A stretch of DNA of 64,000 bases from Solibacteraceae bacterium (GTDB lineage Bacteria; Acidobacteriota; Terriglobia; Bryobacterales; Bryobacteraceae): positions 1 to 64,000 of the forward strand of contig JAJPJX010000186.1 in assembly GCA_021324015.1 (NCBI GenBank), read 5' to 3'. Position 1 is the first letter of the stretch. Every line of letters begins with the position of its first letter. Both the position numbers and the translations under genes were made by a program. The notes beneath the pieces were generated by a model that did not search any database, had not been told where the DNA came from, and saw only the letters and a list, made by a program, of their open reading frames with translations. Shown here piece after piece: positions 1 through 7,781 of this stretch.

Positions 1-242
1 AGCAGATCGCCGGCAGTGACGCCGCCCGTACCGACGACGAGCTTGCTGACGCCGAGGATGCCGACTTCGCCGGCGACACCGGCCCCGTTGGGTTTGTCCT
101 GGAGAATGCCTTCGGCTTCGCCGCCCGCCGACGGCAACGCGAGCTGCCCGCTCGAATTCACCGCGACGAAGCAGAACTGCGAAGCGCTCAGGTCCGCGCT
201 CGCCGGCGCGCTGATGGTGTGAAGAGTTTGTTCGTAAGCCAT
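1..242 (-). CDS. Capsid cement (DUF2190-like) protein, partial
   Basis: The first 80 or so residues of a protein that runs off the left edge. It begins MAYEQTLHTISAPASADLSA and continues with a glycine- and valine-rich stretch ending in the QDKPNGAG and GILGVSKLVVG segments typical of small capsid cement proteins of the DUF2190 type, which decorate phage heads. The start ATG at 242 follows a clear GAAGGAG ribosome-binding site. It lies 27 bases after the protease/scaffold gene, where lambda-type phages carry their decoration protein, with the major capsid gene expected next. Family assignment is from sequence pattern and position. Confidence 0.7.
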   Translation of the reverse strand, partial: MAYEQTLHTISAPASADLSASQFCFVAVNSSGQLALPSAGGEAEGILQDKPNGAGVAGEVGILGVSKLVVGTGGVTAGDL

Positions 243-269
243 GGTGGTGTGCTCCTTCGGTTGGGTTGG

Positions 270-911
270 TTACCGCGCCAGGCGGACGCCCGCCGCCTCC
301 AGCGTGGCGATCAGGCCCTTGGCGTTGTGCTGCGCGCGGAACGCCGCATACGCCTCGGGGTGTTCTTCGAGCATCTGCGCGTAGGCGCGCTCCTTGGTCA
401 CCCGCGTGGCAGTACCGGAGACGTACAGGCCGTTGGTCACCTGGCCACGGTTCTGCCGCGCCAAAGAGACTGCCTGAGCCTCTAATTCCTGCACGCCGCC
501 GGAACCGGCGTTCGGATTCACGTGCGAACTGATCATGCGTTTCTCGCTTTCCGCGACGCGGGAACTGGTCAGAGCCTCGCTGACCTCCGCGACGCTCATG
601 TATTCGCCGCGCGGGTTCTTCAGCATCAGGAACTCGGCGGCCTTTTCCGGGCAACCGGCCATCTTGCAGAGCGCCGCGATGGCCTGAATGTCGGTTTCGG
701 CCCGCATACCCTTCAACGGTTCGCCGGAGATGGGCAGGACGGTGGCGGCGGCCTTTTTGGATTTCGCTTCTTCCTTGTCATCGTCCTCGTCGTCATCCGC
801 GGGAGGCTTCTTGCCCTCGCGCTCCTTCGCGTCGTCTTTCTTCGACTTTTTGTCGTCAGCCTTTTCGTCGCATTCCCTTTTCGCGGCGAGGGCCTGGGGA
901 TCTTCTGTCAT
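270..911 (-). CDS. Nested in-frame scaffold protein (internal start in protease gene)
   Basis: An internal ATG at 911 (residue 301 of the protease) is preceded by GAGGAG five bases upstream, a better ribosome-binding site than the full-length gene has. The 213-residue product would start MTEDPQALAAKRE, include the acidic/basic linker and the C-terminal domain, and lack the protease. Lambda makes its scaffold Nu3 in the same way from the 3' part of gene C. The site and the charge pattern are seen; the separate product is inferred. Confidence 0.62.
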   Translation of the reverse strand: MTEDPQALAAKRECDEKADDKKSKKDDAKEREGKKPPADDDEDDDKEEAKSKKAAATVLPISGEPLKGMRAETDIQAIAALCKMAGCPEKAAEFLMLKNPRGEYMSVAEVSEALTSSRVAESEKRMISSHVNPNAGSGGVQELEAQAVSLARQNRGQVTNGLYVSGTATRVTKERAYAQMLEEHPEAYAAFRAQHNAKGLIATLEAAGVRLAR

Positions 912-1811
912 GTGTTCTCCTCGGGTTGAGATTGCGGCCCGCGTTCGCGAACCGGTTTGCGTTTGTAGTTGGGTCAGCGCGTCCTCGAGCGTGCCGACCT
1001 GGTCAGCCAGTAGCGGCAACGCGTTTTCGGCCCACAGCAAACCCGCCTGCGTCCCTACAATCGCCTTGGTGCTCGCCTTGCGATTCCGCGCTACCGTTTC
1101 GACAAAGATCGCGTACTCGCGATCCACCTCCGCCTGGATGTCGCCCCTGGCGCTCTCGCCCAGCGGTTCGTGCGGGTTGCCGTCGACCTTCTTGTCGCCG
1201 GCGAAAATGAACGTGTACTTTGCGCCGATTTCCTTGTCGAACTCCGACTGATCCACGTGCAGCGCGTATACGCCGATCGATCCGACGGCGCCGGTCCGCG
1301 TCACGAACACCTTGCTGGCCGAACTCGCGATCGCATAGGCGGCCGACAGGGCGATGTCATTCGCGGCGGCATACACCGGCTTCACACCGCGGATCGAGTA
1401 GATGTAGTCGGCAAGTTCGAAACAGCCGGTCGTCTCGCCGCCCGGTGAATCGATATCCAGCAGAATGGCGCGCACGCTGGCATCGTCCACCGCCCGCGCC
1501 ACCTGGCGTTGAATCTGTTCGTAGGAACTGGCGCCGCTCCACGCGGACAGGAACGATTCCTTCTTGAGCAGAGTCCCTTGCACGGGGACCACGGCCACGC
1601 CATCCAGCACGGCGTAGTCCCGTTCGTCACCGGCGTCCGAGTAGCGCGCCATCAGAGTGGCAGTTGCATCCATCGGCACGCGTCGTGCGAGCACGGCGTC
1701 GGGGTCTATCCCCAGACGCGGCCCGAGTGCCTTGATGATCACTTCCAACTTGGGCGGGTGAATCATCAGCGGGCAGTTCACGAACCGTGATGCGACGTGA
1801 GTCAGCGTCAC
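270..1811 (-). CDS. S49-family head maturation protease fused to scaffold domain
   Basis: A 513-residue protein like lambda gpC. Residues about 70-290 form a ClpP/SppA-type S49 peptidase: the IDSPGG motif lies at about 120-125, the likely nucleophile Ser156 in LSAAYAIAS, and the likely general-base lysine in AGDKKVDGNP near 207. Residues 301-370 are an extremely charged Lys/Asp/Glu linker, and the C-terminal part resembles a scaffold. In this family the protease cuts the scaffold during head assembly. The GTG start overlaps the portal stop (GTGA). An internal start with a strong ribosome-binding site at residue 301 suggests the scaffold is also made alone. Confidence 0.88.
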   Translation of the reverse strand: MTLTHVASRFVNCPLMIHPPKLEVIIKALGPRLGIDPDAVLARRVPMDATATLMARYSDAGDERDYAVLDGVAVVPVQGTLLKKESFLSAWSGASSYEQIQRQVARAVDDASVRAILLDIDSPGGETTGCFELADYIYSIRGVKPVYAAANDIALSAAYAIASSASKVFVTRTGAVGSIGVYALHVDQSEFDKEIGAKYTFIFAGDKKVDGNPHEPLGESARGDIQAEVDREYAIFVETVARNRKASTKAIVGTQAGLLWAENALPLLADQVGTLEDALTQLQTQTGSRTRAAISTRGEHMTEDPQALAAKRECDEKADDKKSKKDDAKEREGKKPPADDDEDDDKEEAKSKKAAATVLPISGEPLKGMRAETDIQAIAALCKMAGCPEKAAEFLMLKNPRGEYMSVAEVSEALTSSRVAESEKRMISSHVNPNAGSGGVQELEAQAVSLARQNRGQVTNGLYVSGTATRVTKERAYAQMLEEHPEAYAAFRAQHNAKGLIATLEAAGVRLAR

Positions 1812-3409
1812 TGAACTTCCACCTTTCCGCTTGCGGCGTCTTTCTCCACTTCTTCCTCCGTCATCCCGGCGTTCCGTCCCGTGAGGATCTTCCGGCCGTC
1901 GGAGTCATACGAGAGGCCAAGCCGATCCGCCCGGTCGTTGTCAGCCTTCTGCTCGGCATCGATCACCGTCGCGTCGTACCCTTGCGCCGCACACTCGATT
2001 GAGCGAGTCGACAGGCCATCCCGGATGGCACGCTCGGCAGCCTTCATGTCCTTCTCCGGATCGACCCACGGCCAGCCCGGCGTTACCCACTGCGCCTCTT
2101 CAAACGGCGCGGGATCGTTGTCGTAGGCGTTCAGCAACTCGACCCCGAACACCATCGCGAGCATTGCCTCCCGCAGCCAGCGGCGATAGATCGGATGGCA
2201 GACCTGATAGATGAAGACCGAATACTGGAACTGCTCGCACTTGCGGCGAAACTCCAGCAGGCCCGCGCGGATCGACGAGTAGTTGATCCCGGAGAGGTCC
2301 CCACTGATCTGGTATTCCGCCAGACCGGCGCCGCTCGCGAACGCCTGCAGACACGCCCGCACGAACGCCTTGTAATCTCCGCTGTCCTTGACCTCCGCGA
2401 ACTGCACCTCTTCGCCGAAGCCCAGCACCGGGAAGGTGCCCGGCTCCAGCTTGGAGATTTGTGTGCCCGGGTCGGCCTGGCTCTGCCCGGTCGAAGTCTG
2501 ATCCGGGGCCATCACCGGGTTGTCCGGACTCACCTGCTTGATGAAGCCGGTGATCATCGCCGAGATCTTCTTGCGGACGATCTCGGCATCCGTGTACTGC
2601 TCCAACTCGTAGAGCTTGGCCAGCACCGTGGTGAGCCAGGGCTGGCCGCGGAACTGACCGGCGCGGATCGGTTTGTACACGTGCAGGACGTCGCTCGCCG
2701 GCACGCGCTCCACCTGCAACGACTCGAGCGGGTAGAACATCGTCTCGCCCGGGTGCGCGCGCCAGAAGTGGTACGCGGCGCGGCGGCCGTCCGGCCGGAA
2801 CTCGACTCCGCACCGCACGCGATTCGCCTCCGGCACATCCTGCGTCGGCTGGTTGCGCCACAGTGGTAGCTGTTCGGCCTCGATCAACTGCAACTGAATC
2901 GGGACGGAAAGCCCTTCCTTCGGCGATCGCGGCCGGAAGCGTACGAAGCATTCGCCGGCCTCCATCACCTCGCGGGCGATGATCATCTGCTGGCCATAGA
3001 AGTCCGTCTGCCCTGACGCCGGATTCCGCGGGTCGTATTCGACATCCGATTCCCGAATCCATCGCGCCCACTTTTGCCGGATCAATTCGCGAACCTGTTC
3101 GTCCAGGTGCTGCGGGATCAACCGAATGCCGCGTCCGATCGCGTTGGCCACATACGAATCCACAGCTCCGGCCGCCCACGCGCTGTTTCGGATCGCGTCG
3201 CGGTTCCGTGTCAGCAGCTCCAGCCCGTGCGAGAACAGGAGCGTGTTGAGACCGAGATAGCTCGGGTTCCAGCCGTACCCACGCCTTCCTTTGCCGGCGG
3301 CGTCGAACGGCGTGGTTCCCATGCTCCGCGTGCCACGCGGCACGCGCGGCACGGACGGTGGCTCGTGGCCAGCGGCGCGGGCCAGCGACATCAGCGTCTC
3401 GATAGGCAC
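1808..3409 (-). CDS. Lambda-family portal protein
   Basis: A 533-residue protein of the lambda gpB portal family, close to the family's usual length. Portals form a dodecameric ring at one head vertex, through which DNA is packaged and released. Recognisable segments include the N-terminal RNRDAIRNSAWAAGAVDSYV region, FVRFRPRSP, YNPxxD-like context before VLHVYKP near residue 250, and the RRKCEQFQYSVFIYQVC segment typical of this family. It lies between gpW and the S49 protease, with the stop overlapping the protease start by 4 bases and a 6-base gap to gpW. The family call is firm from sequence and order. Confidence 0.9.
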   Translation of the reverse strand: MPIETLMSLARAAGHEPPSVPRVPRGTRSMGTTPFDAAGKGRRGYGWNPSYLGLNTLLFSHGLELLTRNRDAIRNSAWAAGAVDSYVANAIGRGIRLIPQHLDEQVRELIRQKWARWIRESDVEYDPRNPASGQTDFYGQQMIIAREVMEAGECFVRFRPRSPKEGLSVPIQLQLIEAEQLPLWRNQPTQDVPEANRVRCGVEFRPDGRRAAYHFWRAHPGETMFYPLESLQVERVPASDVLHVYKPIRAGQFRGQPWLTTVLAKLYELEQYTDAEIVRKKISAMITGFIKQVSPDNPVMAPDQTSTGQSQADPGTQISKLEPGTFPVLGFGEEVQFAEVKDSGDYKAFVRACLQAFASGAGLAEYQISGDLSGINYSSIRAGLLEFRRKCEQFQYSVFIYQVCHPIYRRWLREAMLAMVFGVELLNAYDNDPAPFEEAQWVTPGWPWVDPEKDMKAAERAIRDGLSTRSIECAAQGYDATVIDAEQKADNDRADRLGLSYDSDGRKILTGRNAGMTEEEVEKDAASGKVEVQ

Positions 3410-3415
3410 TTTGCT

Positions 3416-3628
3416 TTACTGACCCCATCCCGAATTCGTGTAGATGCGCACCTGGCGGATCTGCTGTGGCCCGTTCTGCTGGGCAATGTCGTTGAGGATC
3501 AAGTTCCGCAGCTTGATGTAGTCGTCGACCGTGTCGAACTCGAAATCGCGGTCCTGGAAGCGGATTCGCTTCGCGCCCTGTTTCCGCGCGGCATCGAGGG
3601 CGTCGAGGTCAGCCTGGCTGAACGGCAT
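3416..3628 (-). CDS. gpW-like head-tail joining protein
   Basis: A 70-residue protein directly between large terminase and portal, exactly where lambda gpW sits. It starts with FSQADLDALDAARKQGAKRI, followed by a short segment (FQDRDFEFDTVDDYIKLRN) fitting the gpW fold of two helices and a hairpin. gpW closes the filled head and prepares it for the tail. The ATG is immediately next to the terminase stop, so the two are probably translationally coupled. Confidence 0.78.
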   Translation of the reverse strand: MPFSQADLDALDAARKQGAKRIRFQDRDFEFDTVDDYIKLRNLILNDIAQQNGPQQIRQVRIYTNSGWGQ

Positions 3629-5530
3629 TTAGATCTCCACCTTGAACCGAACCTGGTTGCGCGGCTGCGTCACCGGCGTCCGCTGCGCCTGTGGCCTTGG
3701 TTCTTTCACGGGCGACGCCGCCACGCGCCGCTCCAACTCCGCCCAGTGCTTCTCCTGAAAACGATCAATTCCGATCCGACCCGCCGCGGCGCGGGCGTAG
3801 ACGCGGCAATCGAGGGCTTCATTGCGCTCGCGCATCTTCTGCCACTCGTGCCGTCGGTAGCCCTTCACCAGCTTCGTGACGAGCTGCTCAGCAGTGATCT
3901 GCTTGAAGTACTCGTCGCTGTACTTCGGAAAGTGGCAGTAGCCAGCCGGGAAGGGGACGCCTTCTTCGAGATCCTCGTCGGTGGGGCGCTCCAGGCGCAG
4001 CCAGCGGTACAGTTCCTCCTTCGCCATGCCGGAGTTCACTGGCCACACGCGAATCCCGCGTTTGATCCTGGCGCCCAGCGGGCCCACATCCACGGGCGAC
4101 GCCGCACCCAGTAGGGCCGGTGCGCGCGAGTCGCCTTTGATTACCAGCACGCGGCCGCCCTGTCGCCGGGCCCACTGGTAGACCTCCGTGGTGGCGAATC
4201 CCGAATCGACGGCGAGCTGCAAGATGGGCAACTCCAAACCAGATGCAGTCGTGAATGTTTCGTTCAGCAGGCCCGTGAGCTTCTCCCACACCGCCGGGCG
4301 TGAAGTGTCGCCTTCGAACACGCGGTAATCGACTGACCAGGATTCCTTCACACGGCCCCACGCGGCAATCTCCACCTCGATGCGGTCCTTTTGAATGTCC
4401 GCACCCGCCGTCAGGAACAAGCCACCAGTTGGCACAACGCCGATTCGATAACCCTCCCGCCGGTCATACAGCTTCTGCCACTCGGGAGCTTCGCCGAGCA
4501 GCGTCCACGTCTCGCCCTGGACCGTGTTGACGAAGACCTGAAGCAGTGCCGGATTCTTCTGTGCCTGCTCGAACTGCTTGGCCGCATCACCCCAGGAAAA
4601 CCAGCCTACCGGCGAGTAGAGGCTCGACAGGTGGAAGCCCGCCGTGCGCCCGTCACCGGCGGCTGCGGCACGCCATTGCCCACGCGGAAGCATCCATTGC
4701 TTCTGGTGATTCTGAATCTCCTCCCGACAGTGCTCGCAAACGTAGACGGCCTTCTCTGGTTCGCCCTTCGGCCACCGGAGCTGCGCGAACTTCAGAACCT
4801 GAAACTCGCGGCAGTGCGGGCACGGAACCCAGTAGCGTCGCTGGTCGCTCTCCTCGAAGGCCGCCTCGACCCGGCTCATGCCGGTGATCTTCGGCGTGGA
4901 GCATAGAAACACCTTGCGGCGCGCAAACGTGCGCGTGCGGGCCATGGCCAGGTTGACCGGATCGCCTTCGCCCTCGACGTCGCCCGGGTAGGCGTCCACC
5001 TCGTCGAGAAAGAGGAAGCGCGCCGCCATCGAGCGCAGGCCGACCGCCGAGTTCGCGCCTGTCATCACCAGCACACCGCCAGGGAACTCCTTCGAGAGAA
5101 TCGTGTTCCCGGAGTCTCGCGAACGCGGACTCTGCACCAGGTCGCGCAGCACGTCCGATTCCTCGATCAGCGGATCGACGCGCTGCTTCGAGTTGCGCTT
5201 GGCCATCTCGACTGTGGGCTGCACGGCCATCATCGGTCCCGGCGCTTGGTGCACGACGTAGCCGATCCAGTTGTTGCCGCACTCTGTGCCGCCGATCTGC
5301 GCGCCCTTCATGAACACTACGCGTTCGATGGGCGATGACGGCGAGAGGCAATCCATGATTTCGCGCAGGTATGGCGTGCGATCCGTGCGCCAAGGGCCCG
5401 GCTCTGCCGACGCCCGTTGCGACAACTTCCGGTACTTGTCCGCCCACTGCGAGATGGTGAGCAGAGGATCCGGCCGGACGCCCGCGGCGGCGGCGCCGAA
5501 GTAGATCTGTTCAGCGCTGGCCGAGCTCAT
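3629..5530 (-). CDS. Terminase large subunit, GpA family
   Basis: A 633-residue packaging motor and nuclease of the lambda gpA type. The ATPase half carries MKGAQIGGTECG (residues 74-84), matching the variant Walker A of GpA proteins, and FLFLDEVDAYPGD (172-184) as Walker B. A zinc-binding pair of Cys motifs (CPHC and CEHC, about residues 236-270) and a nuclease-like C-terminal half follow. It works with the small subunit encoded just upstream, whose gene overlaps it by 20 bases. Length and order agree with the family. Confidence 0.93.
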   Translation of the reverse strand: MSSASAEQIYFGAAAAGVRPDPLLTISQWADKYRKLSQRASAEPGPWRTDRTPYLREIMDCLSPSSPIERVVFMKGAQIGGTECGNNWIGYVVHQAPGPMMAVQPTVEMAKRNSKQRVDPLIEESDVLRDLVQSPRSRDSGNTILSKEFPGGVLVMTGANSAVGLRSMAARFLFLDEVDAYPGDVEGEGDPVNLAMARTRTFARRKVFLCSTPKITGMSRVEAAFEESDQRRYWVPCPHCREFQVLKFAQLRWPKGEPEKAVYVCEHCREEIQNHQKQWMLPRGQWRAAAAGDGRTAGFHLSSLYSPVGWFSWGDAAKQFEQAQKNPALLQVFVNTVQGETWTLLGEAPEWQKLYDRREGYRIGVVPTGGLFLTAGADIQKDRIEVEIAAWGRVKESWSVDYRVFEGDTSRPAVWEKLTGLLNETFTTASGLELPILQLAVDSGFATTEVYQWARRQGGRVLVIKGDSRAPALLGAASPVDVGPLGARIKRGIRVWPVNSGMAKEELYRWLRLERPTDEDLEEGVPFPAGYCHFPKYSDEYFKQITAEQLVTKLVKGYRRHEWQKMRERNEALDCRVYARAAAGRIGIDRFQEKHWAELERRVAASPVKEPRPQAQRTPVTQPRNQVRFKVEI

Positions 5531-6053
5531 CGGCGAACTCCTCCAGGATGTTTCGCATCTCCGCGAGCATGATGCCGTGAACCTTCGCCATGTTCAGGCC
5601 ATCGATCAATGCGAGGTCCACTCCACCGGCTGCCAACGCCGCACGAATCTCGGCGAGCACCGCGCCCACCACGCGATCCGGAACGCCGAGCACGCGGTCG
5701 CGGATCATGCGCGAGAAGTTGTAAGCCGCCACGCGCATCTCGTCGGCGTTGATCAGCTTCTTGATGCGCTCTTCGTAGGTCAGCTTCGCCAGGCGCGCCT
5801 CGTAGGCCTCCCGTACGGCGCGTGACTGCGCAAAGCTGGGCCCGGCAACCAGCGGTTCGACAGAGGCGGCGGCGCGCGGCGCGGTTTCCGGCTTGTTCAC
5901 CGGACTGCTGTTGCGATTCCAATCGCGGTCCGCCTGTTCGACGTCGATCTTGCCGTCCACGATCCGAATCCGGCCCTGTTTGACGGCTTTCTCCACAGCC
6001 GTGTGGCTCACGCCCCGATGCTTGGCGTAACCGCGGATGCTCACCAAGGGCAC
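5511..6053 (-). CDS. Terminase small subunit (Nu1-like)
   Basis: A 180-residue protein with an N-terminal winged-helix segment (SIRGYAKHRGVSHTAVEKAVKQ) like lambda Nu1, which recognises the packaging site, followed by a Pro/Ala-rich linker and a helical region that would contact GpA. I chose the GTG at 6053 because GAGGAA lies just before it. The reading frame is open to a GTG at 6092, but that start has no ribosome-binding site and would run into the divergent plus-strand cassette. The 3' end overlaps the large terminase by 20 bases. Confidence 0.8.
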   Translation of the reverse strand: MPLVSIRGYAKHRGVSHTAVEKAVKQGRIRIVDGKIDVEQADRDWNRNSSPVNKPETAPRAAASVEPLVAGPSFAQSRAVREAYEARLAKLTYEERIKKLINADEMRVAAYNFSRMIRDRVLGVPDRVVGAVLAEIRAALAAGGVDLALIDGLNMAKVHGIMLAEMRNILEEFADELGQR

Positions 6054-6070
6054 GGTCTTTTCCTCGAACT

Positions 6071-6106
6071 TTCCGCTTGCTTCTTCGCGCACCCGAAGTG
6101 ATGAAT
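6071..6106 (+). promoter_or_regulatory. Promoter-like element, copy 1
   Basis: TTCCGCTTG (6071-6079) is followed, 27 bases start to start, by GTGATGAAT (6098-6106). The same two blocks recur with identical spacing at 6984-7019 before another plus-strand gene. The layout suits a promoter with a -35 around CTTGCT and a -10 around TGATGA, and points to ATG 6116 as the start of the gene that follows. Confidence 0.5.
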
Positions 6107-6115
6107 GGGTTCGCG

Positions 6116-6346
6116 ATGATCACCAAGGACGAACTGATCAAGTGGGCCACCAGCGAGGCTTGGAAGCTCGATCGCTTCGGCCATCTGAAGAAGGAGTTTG
6201 AGAACGGCACCAACCGAATCAAGCTCAGTCGGATTGCCGCCCGCCACGAAATCTCGACGCCGTTCGGATGGGCTCGCCTCCGGAGCGGCTATTACAAGGA
6301 CCTAAGCATTACCGCCGACGGGAAACTCGCCGGCATGACTCGTTAA
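6116..6346 (+). CDS. Hypothetical phage protein, 76 aa
   Basis: A small protein beginning MITKDELIKWATSEAWKLDR, rich in charged residues and mostly helical in appearance, with no family I recognise. The frame also contains an ATG at 6101, but that codon lies inside a promoter-like element, so I prefer 6116. It is the first gene of a plus-strand cassette running against the surrounding minus-strand phage genes. The next gene starts 17 bases after its stop with an AAGGAG site between them, so the two form an operon. Confidence 0.6.
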   Translation: MITKDELIKWATSEAWKLDRFGHLKKEFENGTNRIKLSRIAARHEISTPFGWARLRSGYYKDLSITADGKLAGMTR

Positions 6347-6363
6347 CAAGGAGAAATCGAACC

Positions 6364-6912
6364 ATGAGACTGTTTGCCATCGATACAGACAACAACATCA
6401 CGGCCTTCCCTGCCGCCGAGCAGATCCCCGAAGGCCAAGAGCACTTTGCCAGCGAGAAGGAACTCGCCAAGCTCGCCACGACCTGGCCCGGCGACCGTCT
6501 GATCCAGGTATGGAATGGCTTCGCCGGCGTCACGCCCTTCGACGAACTCAAACCGGTCAAGAAATTCACGGACCGCAAGAGCGCCGTGGCCCGGATCTGG
6601 AAGGCCATCCAACGCCTGGACGCCGCCCCCGCGCCCCAGGCCGCCAACGTTGCGACGAAGACCAAGAAGTCGAGGAAGGCTACCAAGGTCGCGGACGGCG
6701 CGCCCACGGCGCGCGAGGGCAGCAAGAAGGCCACGGTCCTCGAACTGGTCCGCCGGCCCGGTGGCGCGACTCTCAAAGAGATCATGGCCGCCACTTCGTG
6801 GCAGGCTCACAGCGTACGCGGCTTCATCTCCGGCAGCCTCACCAAGAAGATGGGCCTCAAAATCGAGAGCATTAAACGCGAAGATGGCGAGCGCGCTTAC
6901 GTCGCGCATTAG
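6364..6912 (+). CDS. DUF3489 domain protein
   Basis: A 182-residue protein whose C-terminal 70 residues match the DUF3489 pattern (TVLELVRRPGGATLKEIMAA, then TSWQAHSVRGFISG and EDGERAY), a winged-helix-like domain that may bind DNA. The N-terminal half is a separate domain, joined by a Lys/Ala-rich linker (about residues 97-125). DUF3489 genes are often found next to serine recombinases in mobile elements, which fits this context, but their role is unknown. AAGGAG precedes the start. A hairpin terminator follows the gene at 6940-6969. Confidence 0.8.
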   Translation: MRLFAIDTDNNITAFPAAEQIPEGQEHFASEKELAKLATTWPGDRLIQVWNGFAGVTPFDELKPVKKFTDRKSAVARIWKAIQRLDAAPAPQAANVATKTKKSRKATKVADGAPTAREGSKKATVLELVRRPGGATLKEIMAATSWQAHSVRGFISGSLTKKMGLKIESIKREDGERAYVAH

Positions 6913-6939
6913 CAAACCAACCTCCAAACCCGCCTTCCG

Positions 6940-6969
6940 CCGCCGGCCAACACGGTCGGCGGTTTCTTC
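6940..6969 (+). terminator. Intrinsic terminator after DUF3489 gene
   Basis: A 9-bp stem (CCGCCGGCC with GGTCGGCGG, one G-T pair) and a 5-base loop are followed by TTTCTTCGTT, ending plus-strand transcription 28 bases after the stop codon. Confidence 0.72.
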
Positions 6970-6983
6970 GTTCATCACGCAGA

Positions 6984-7019
6984 TTCCGCTTGATCGTTTC
7001 CGGCTTCCGAGTGATGAAT
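6984..7019 (+). promoter_or_regulatory. Promoter-like element, copy 2
   Basis: TTCCGCTTG at 6984-6992 and GTGATGAAT at 7011-7019 repeat the pair seen at 6071-6106 with the same 27-base offset. It lies between the terminator and the next plus-strand gene, as a promoter should. Confidence 0.5.
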
Positions 7020-7042
7020 CGTCATGCAAGGAGATGAACACG

Positions 7043-7336
7043 ATGGCACGCACCAAACAGAGCAGAACGAACGCAACACCAGGATTCGCAATCGAGATCA
7101 AGGACGACACCGAGCTTGGGCTCGCGATGCTGATCGCCGACCTGGGCGACGGCCACTACCAACCGATCGGCGTGGTGGTCAGCATCAACGAGGCCCGCGA
7201 GATCGCTGCCAGCGACATGCGCGGCCGCATGCGCGACTTGGAAGCCGGAGGGACACCAGCTTGCCCGGAAAGCTACGTGGTCTGGGCGCAGGGACTCGAA
7301 GGCGACTACCGCGAAGTGAAGCGCCTGATGCCGTAA
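7043..7336 (+). CDS. Hypothetical phage protein, 97 aa
   Basis: A 97-residue protein beginning MARTKQSRTNATPGFAIEIK with no family I can name. It has a short basic N-terminus, then an alpha/beta-looking body (GLAMLIADLGDGHYQPIGVV) and an acidic C-terminal part. ATG 7043 is preferred over ATG 7034 because AAGGAG lies 9 bases before it. It is the last gene of the plus-strand cassette, with its own promoter-like element upstream and a terminator shared with the convergent minus-strand genes downstream. Confidence 0.68.
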   Translation: MARTKQSRTNATPGFAIEIKDDTELGLAMLIADLGDGHYQPIGVVVSINEAREIAASDMRGRMRDLEAGGTPACPESYVVWAQGLEGDYREVKRLMP

Positions 7337-7361
7337 CCAATCCAGCAACGAACCCCTCCTG

Positions 7362-7390
7362 CCGCCGCCTAGCTCAATCGCCGGCGGCGG
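7362..7390. terminator. Convergent terminator hairpin
   Basis: CCGCCGCC (7362-7369) pairs with GGCGGCGG (7383-7390) around a 13-base loop, followed on the plus strand by TTCTGTTCTT. It lies between the plus-strand cassette and the 3' end of the convergent minus-strand gene, and overlaps that gene's last codons. Confidence 0.55.
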
Positions 7391-7634
7391 TTCTGTTCTT
7401 CATCTCCTCGGTAATGGCGGCAAGCCGCTCATGGACCAGTTCCTCCCGCAGTTTGCACTCACCAGCGCGGACGTACGTCCCGTTGATCCTGGCGATGATC
7501 CGATTCTCGAGTTCCGCCAGTTCCTTCCGGACTTCCGCCAGCAGTGCCCGGTTCTGCAAGCTGACATATGTGGCGATCAGACCGGAGACCAGTCCAGTTA
7601 CCGGAATCAGAAACTGAAATAGATGATCGTTCAC
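7374..7634 (-). CDS. Small membrane protein with coiled coil (holin/lysis candidate)
   Basis: An 86-residue protein beginning MNDHLFQFLIPVTGLVSGLI. Residues about 7-28 form one membrane segment, and the rest is a charged heptad-like helix (RALLAEVRKELAELENRIIA). I chose GTG 7634 because GAGGGAAA precedes it; the longer frame to 7712 would start before this site without a good one of its own. Small proteins of this shape in phage are often holins or spanin-like lysis factors, but nothing in the sequence proves it. Confidence 0.62.
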   Translation of the reverse strand: MNDHLFQFLIPVTGLVSGLIATYVSLQNRALLAEVRKELAELENRIIARINGTYVRAGECKLREELVHERLAAITEEMKNRTAAGD

Positions 7635-7773
7635 TTTCCCTCTGCAGAATGCGGAGTTCCGCTGACCAATCCGATAGCGCGAGACAAAGCCCCTGAACAT
7701 CTGGGTGACCACCCCGGAGCAACGCTTCGATATCGGCGATCTCAGTGCGGCACCGCGCCATCTCGCGTTCCAT
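7459..7773 (-). CDS. Possible phage protein overlapping the coiled-coil membrane gene
   Basis: An open frame of 104 residues. Its first part (MEREMARCRTEIADIEALL) looks like a real helical protein. The remainder lies over the 86-residue gene in another frame and looks like a shadow, with Gly/Arg/Thr-rich sequence. ATG 7773 starts 9 bases after the stop of the upstream 56-residue gene. No strong ribosome-binding site is visible. It may be a short helical protein or an artefact of overlapping frames. Confidence 0.33.
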   Translation of the reverse strand: MEREMARCRTEIADIEALLRGGHPDVQGLCLALSDWSAELRILQRESERSSISVSDSGNWTGLRSDRHICQLAEPGTAGGSPEGTGGTRESDHRQDQRDVRPRW

Positions 7774-7781
7774 GTCCGCTG

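Noticed and set aside
1825-1834. Third TTCCGCTTG block
   Set aside because: It lies inside the portal/protease junction on the coding strand's complement and has no GTGATGAAT partner 27 bases on. Probably a coding coincidence.
7043-7336. Protein starting MARTKQS, like the histone H3 tail ARTKQT
   Set aside because: Only five residues match, the rest is unrelated, and a bacterial phage has no histone H3 target. Chance resemblance.
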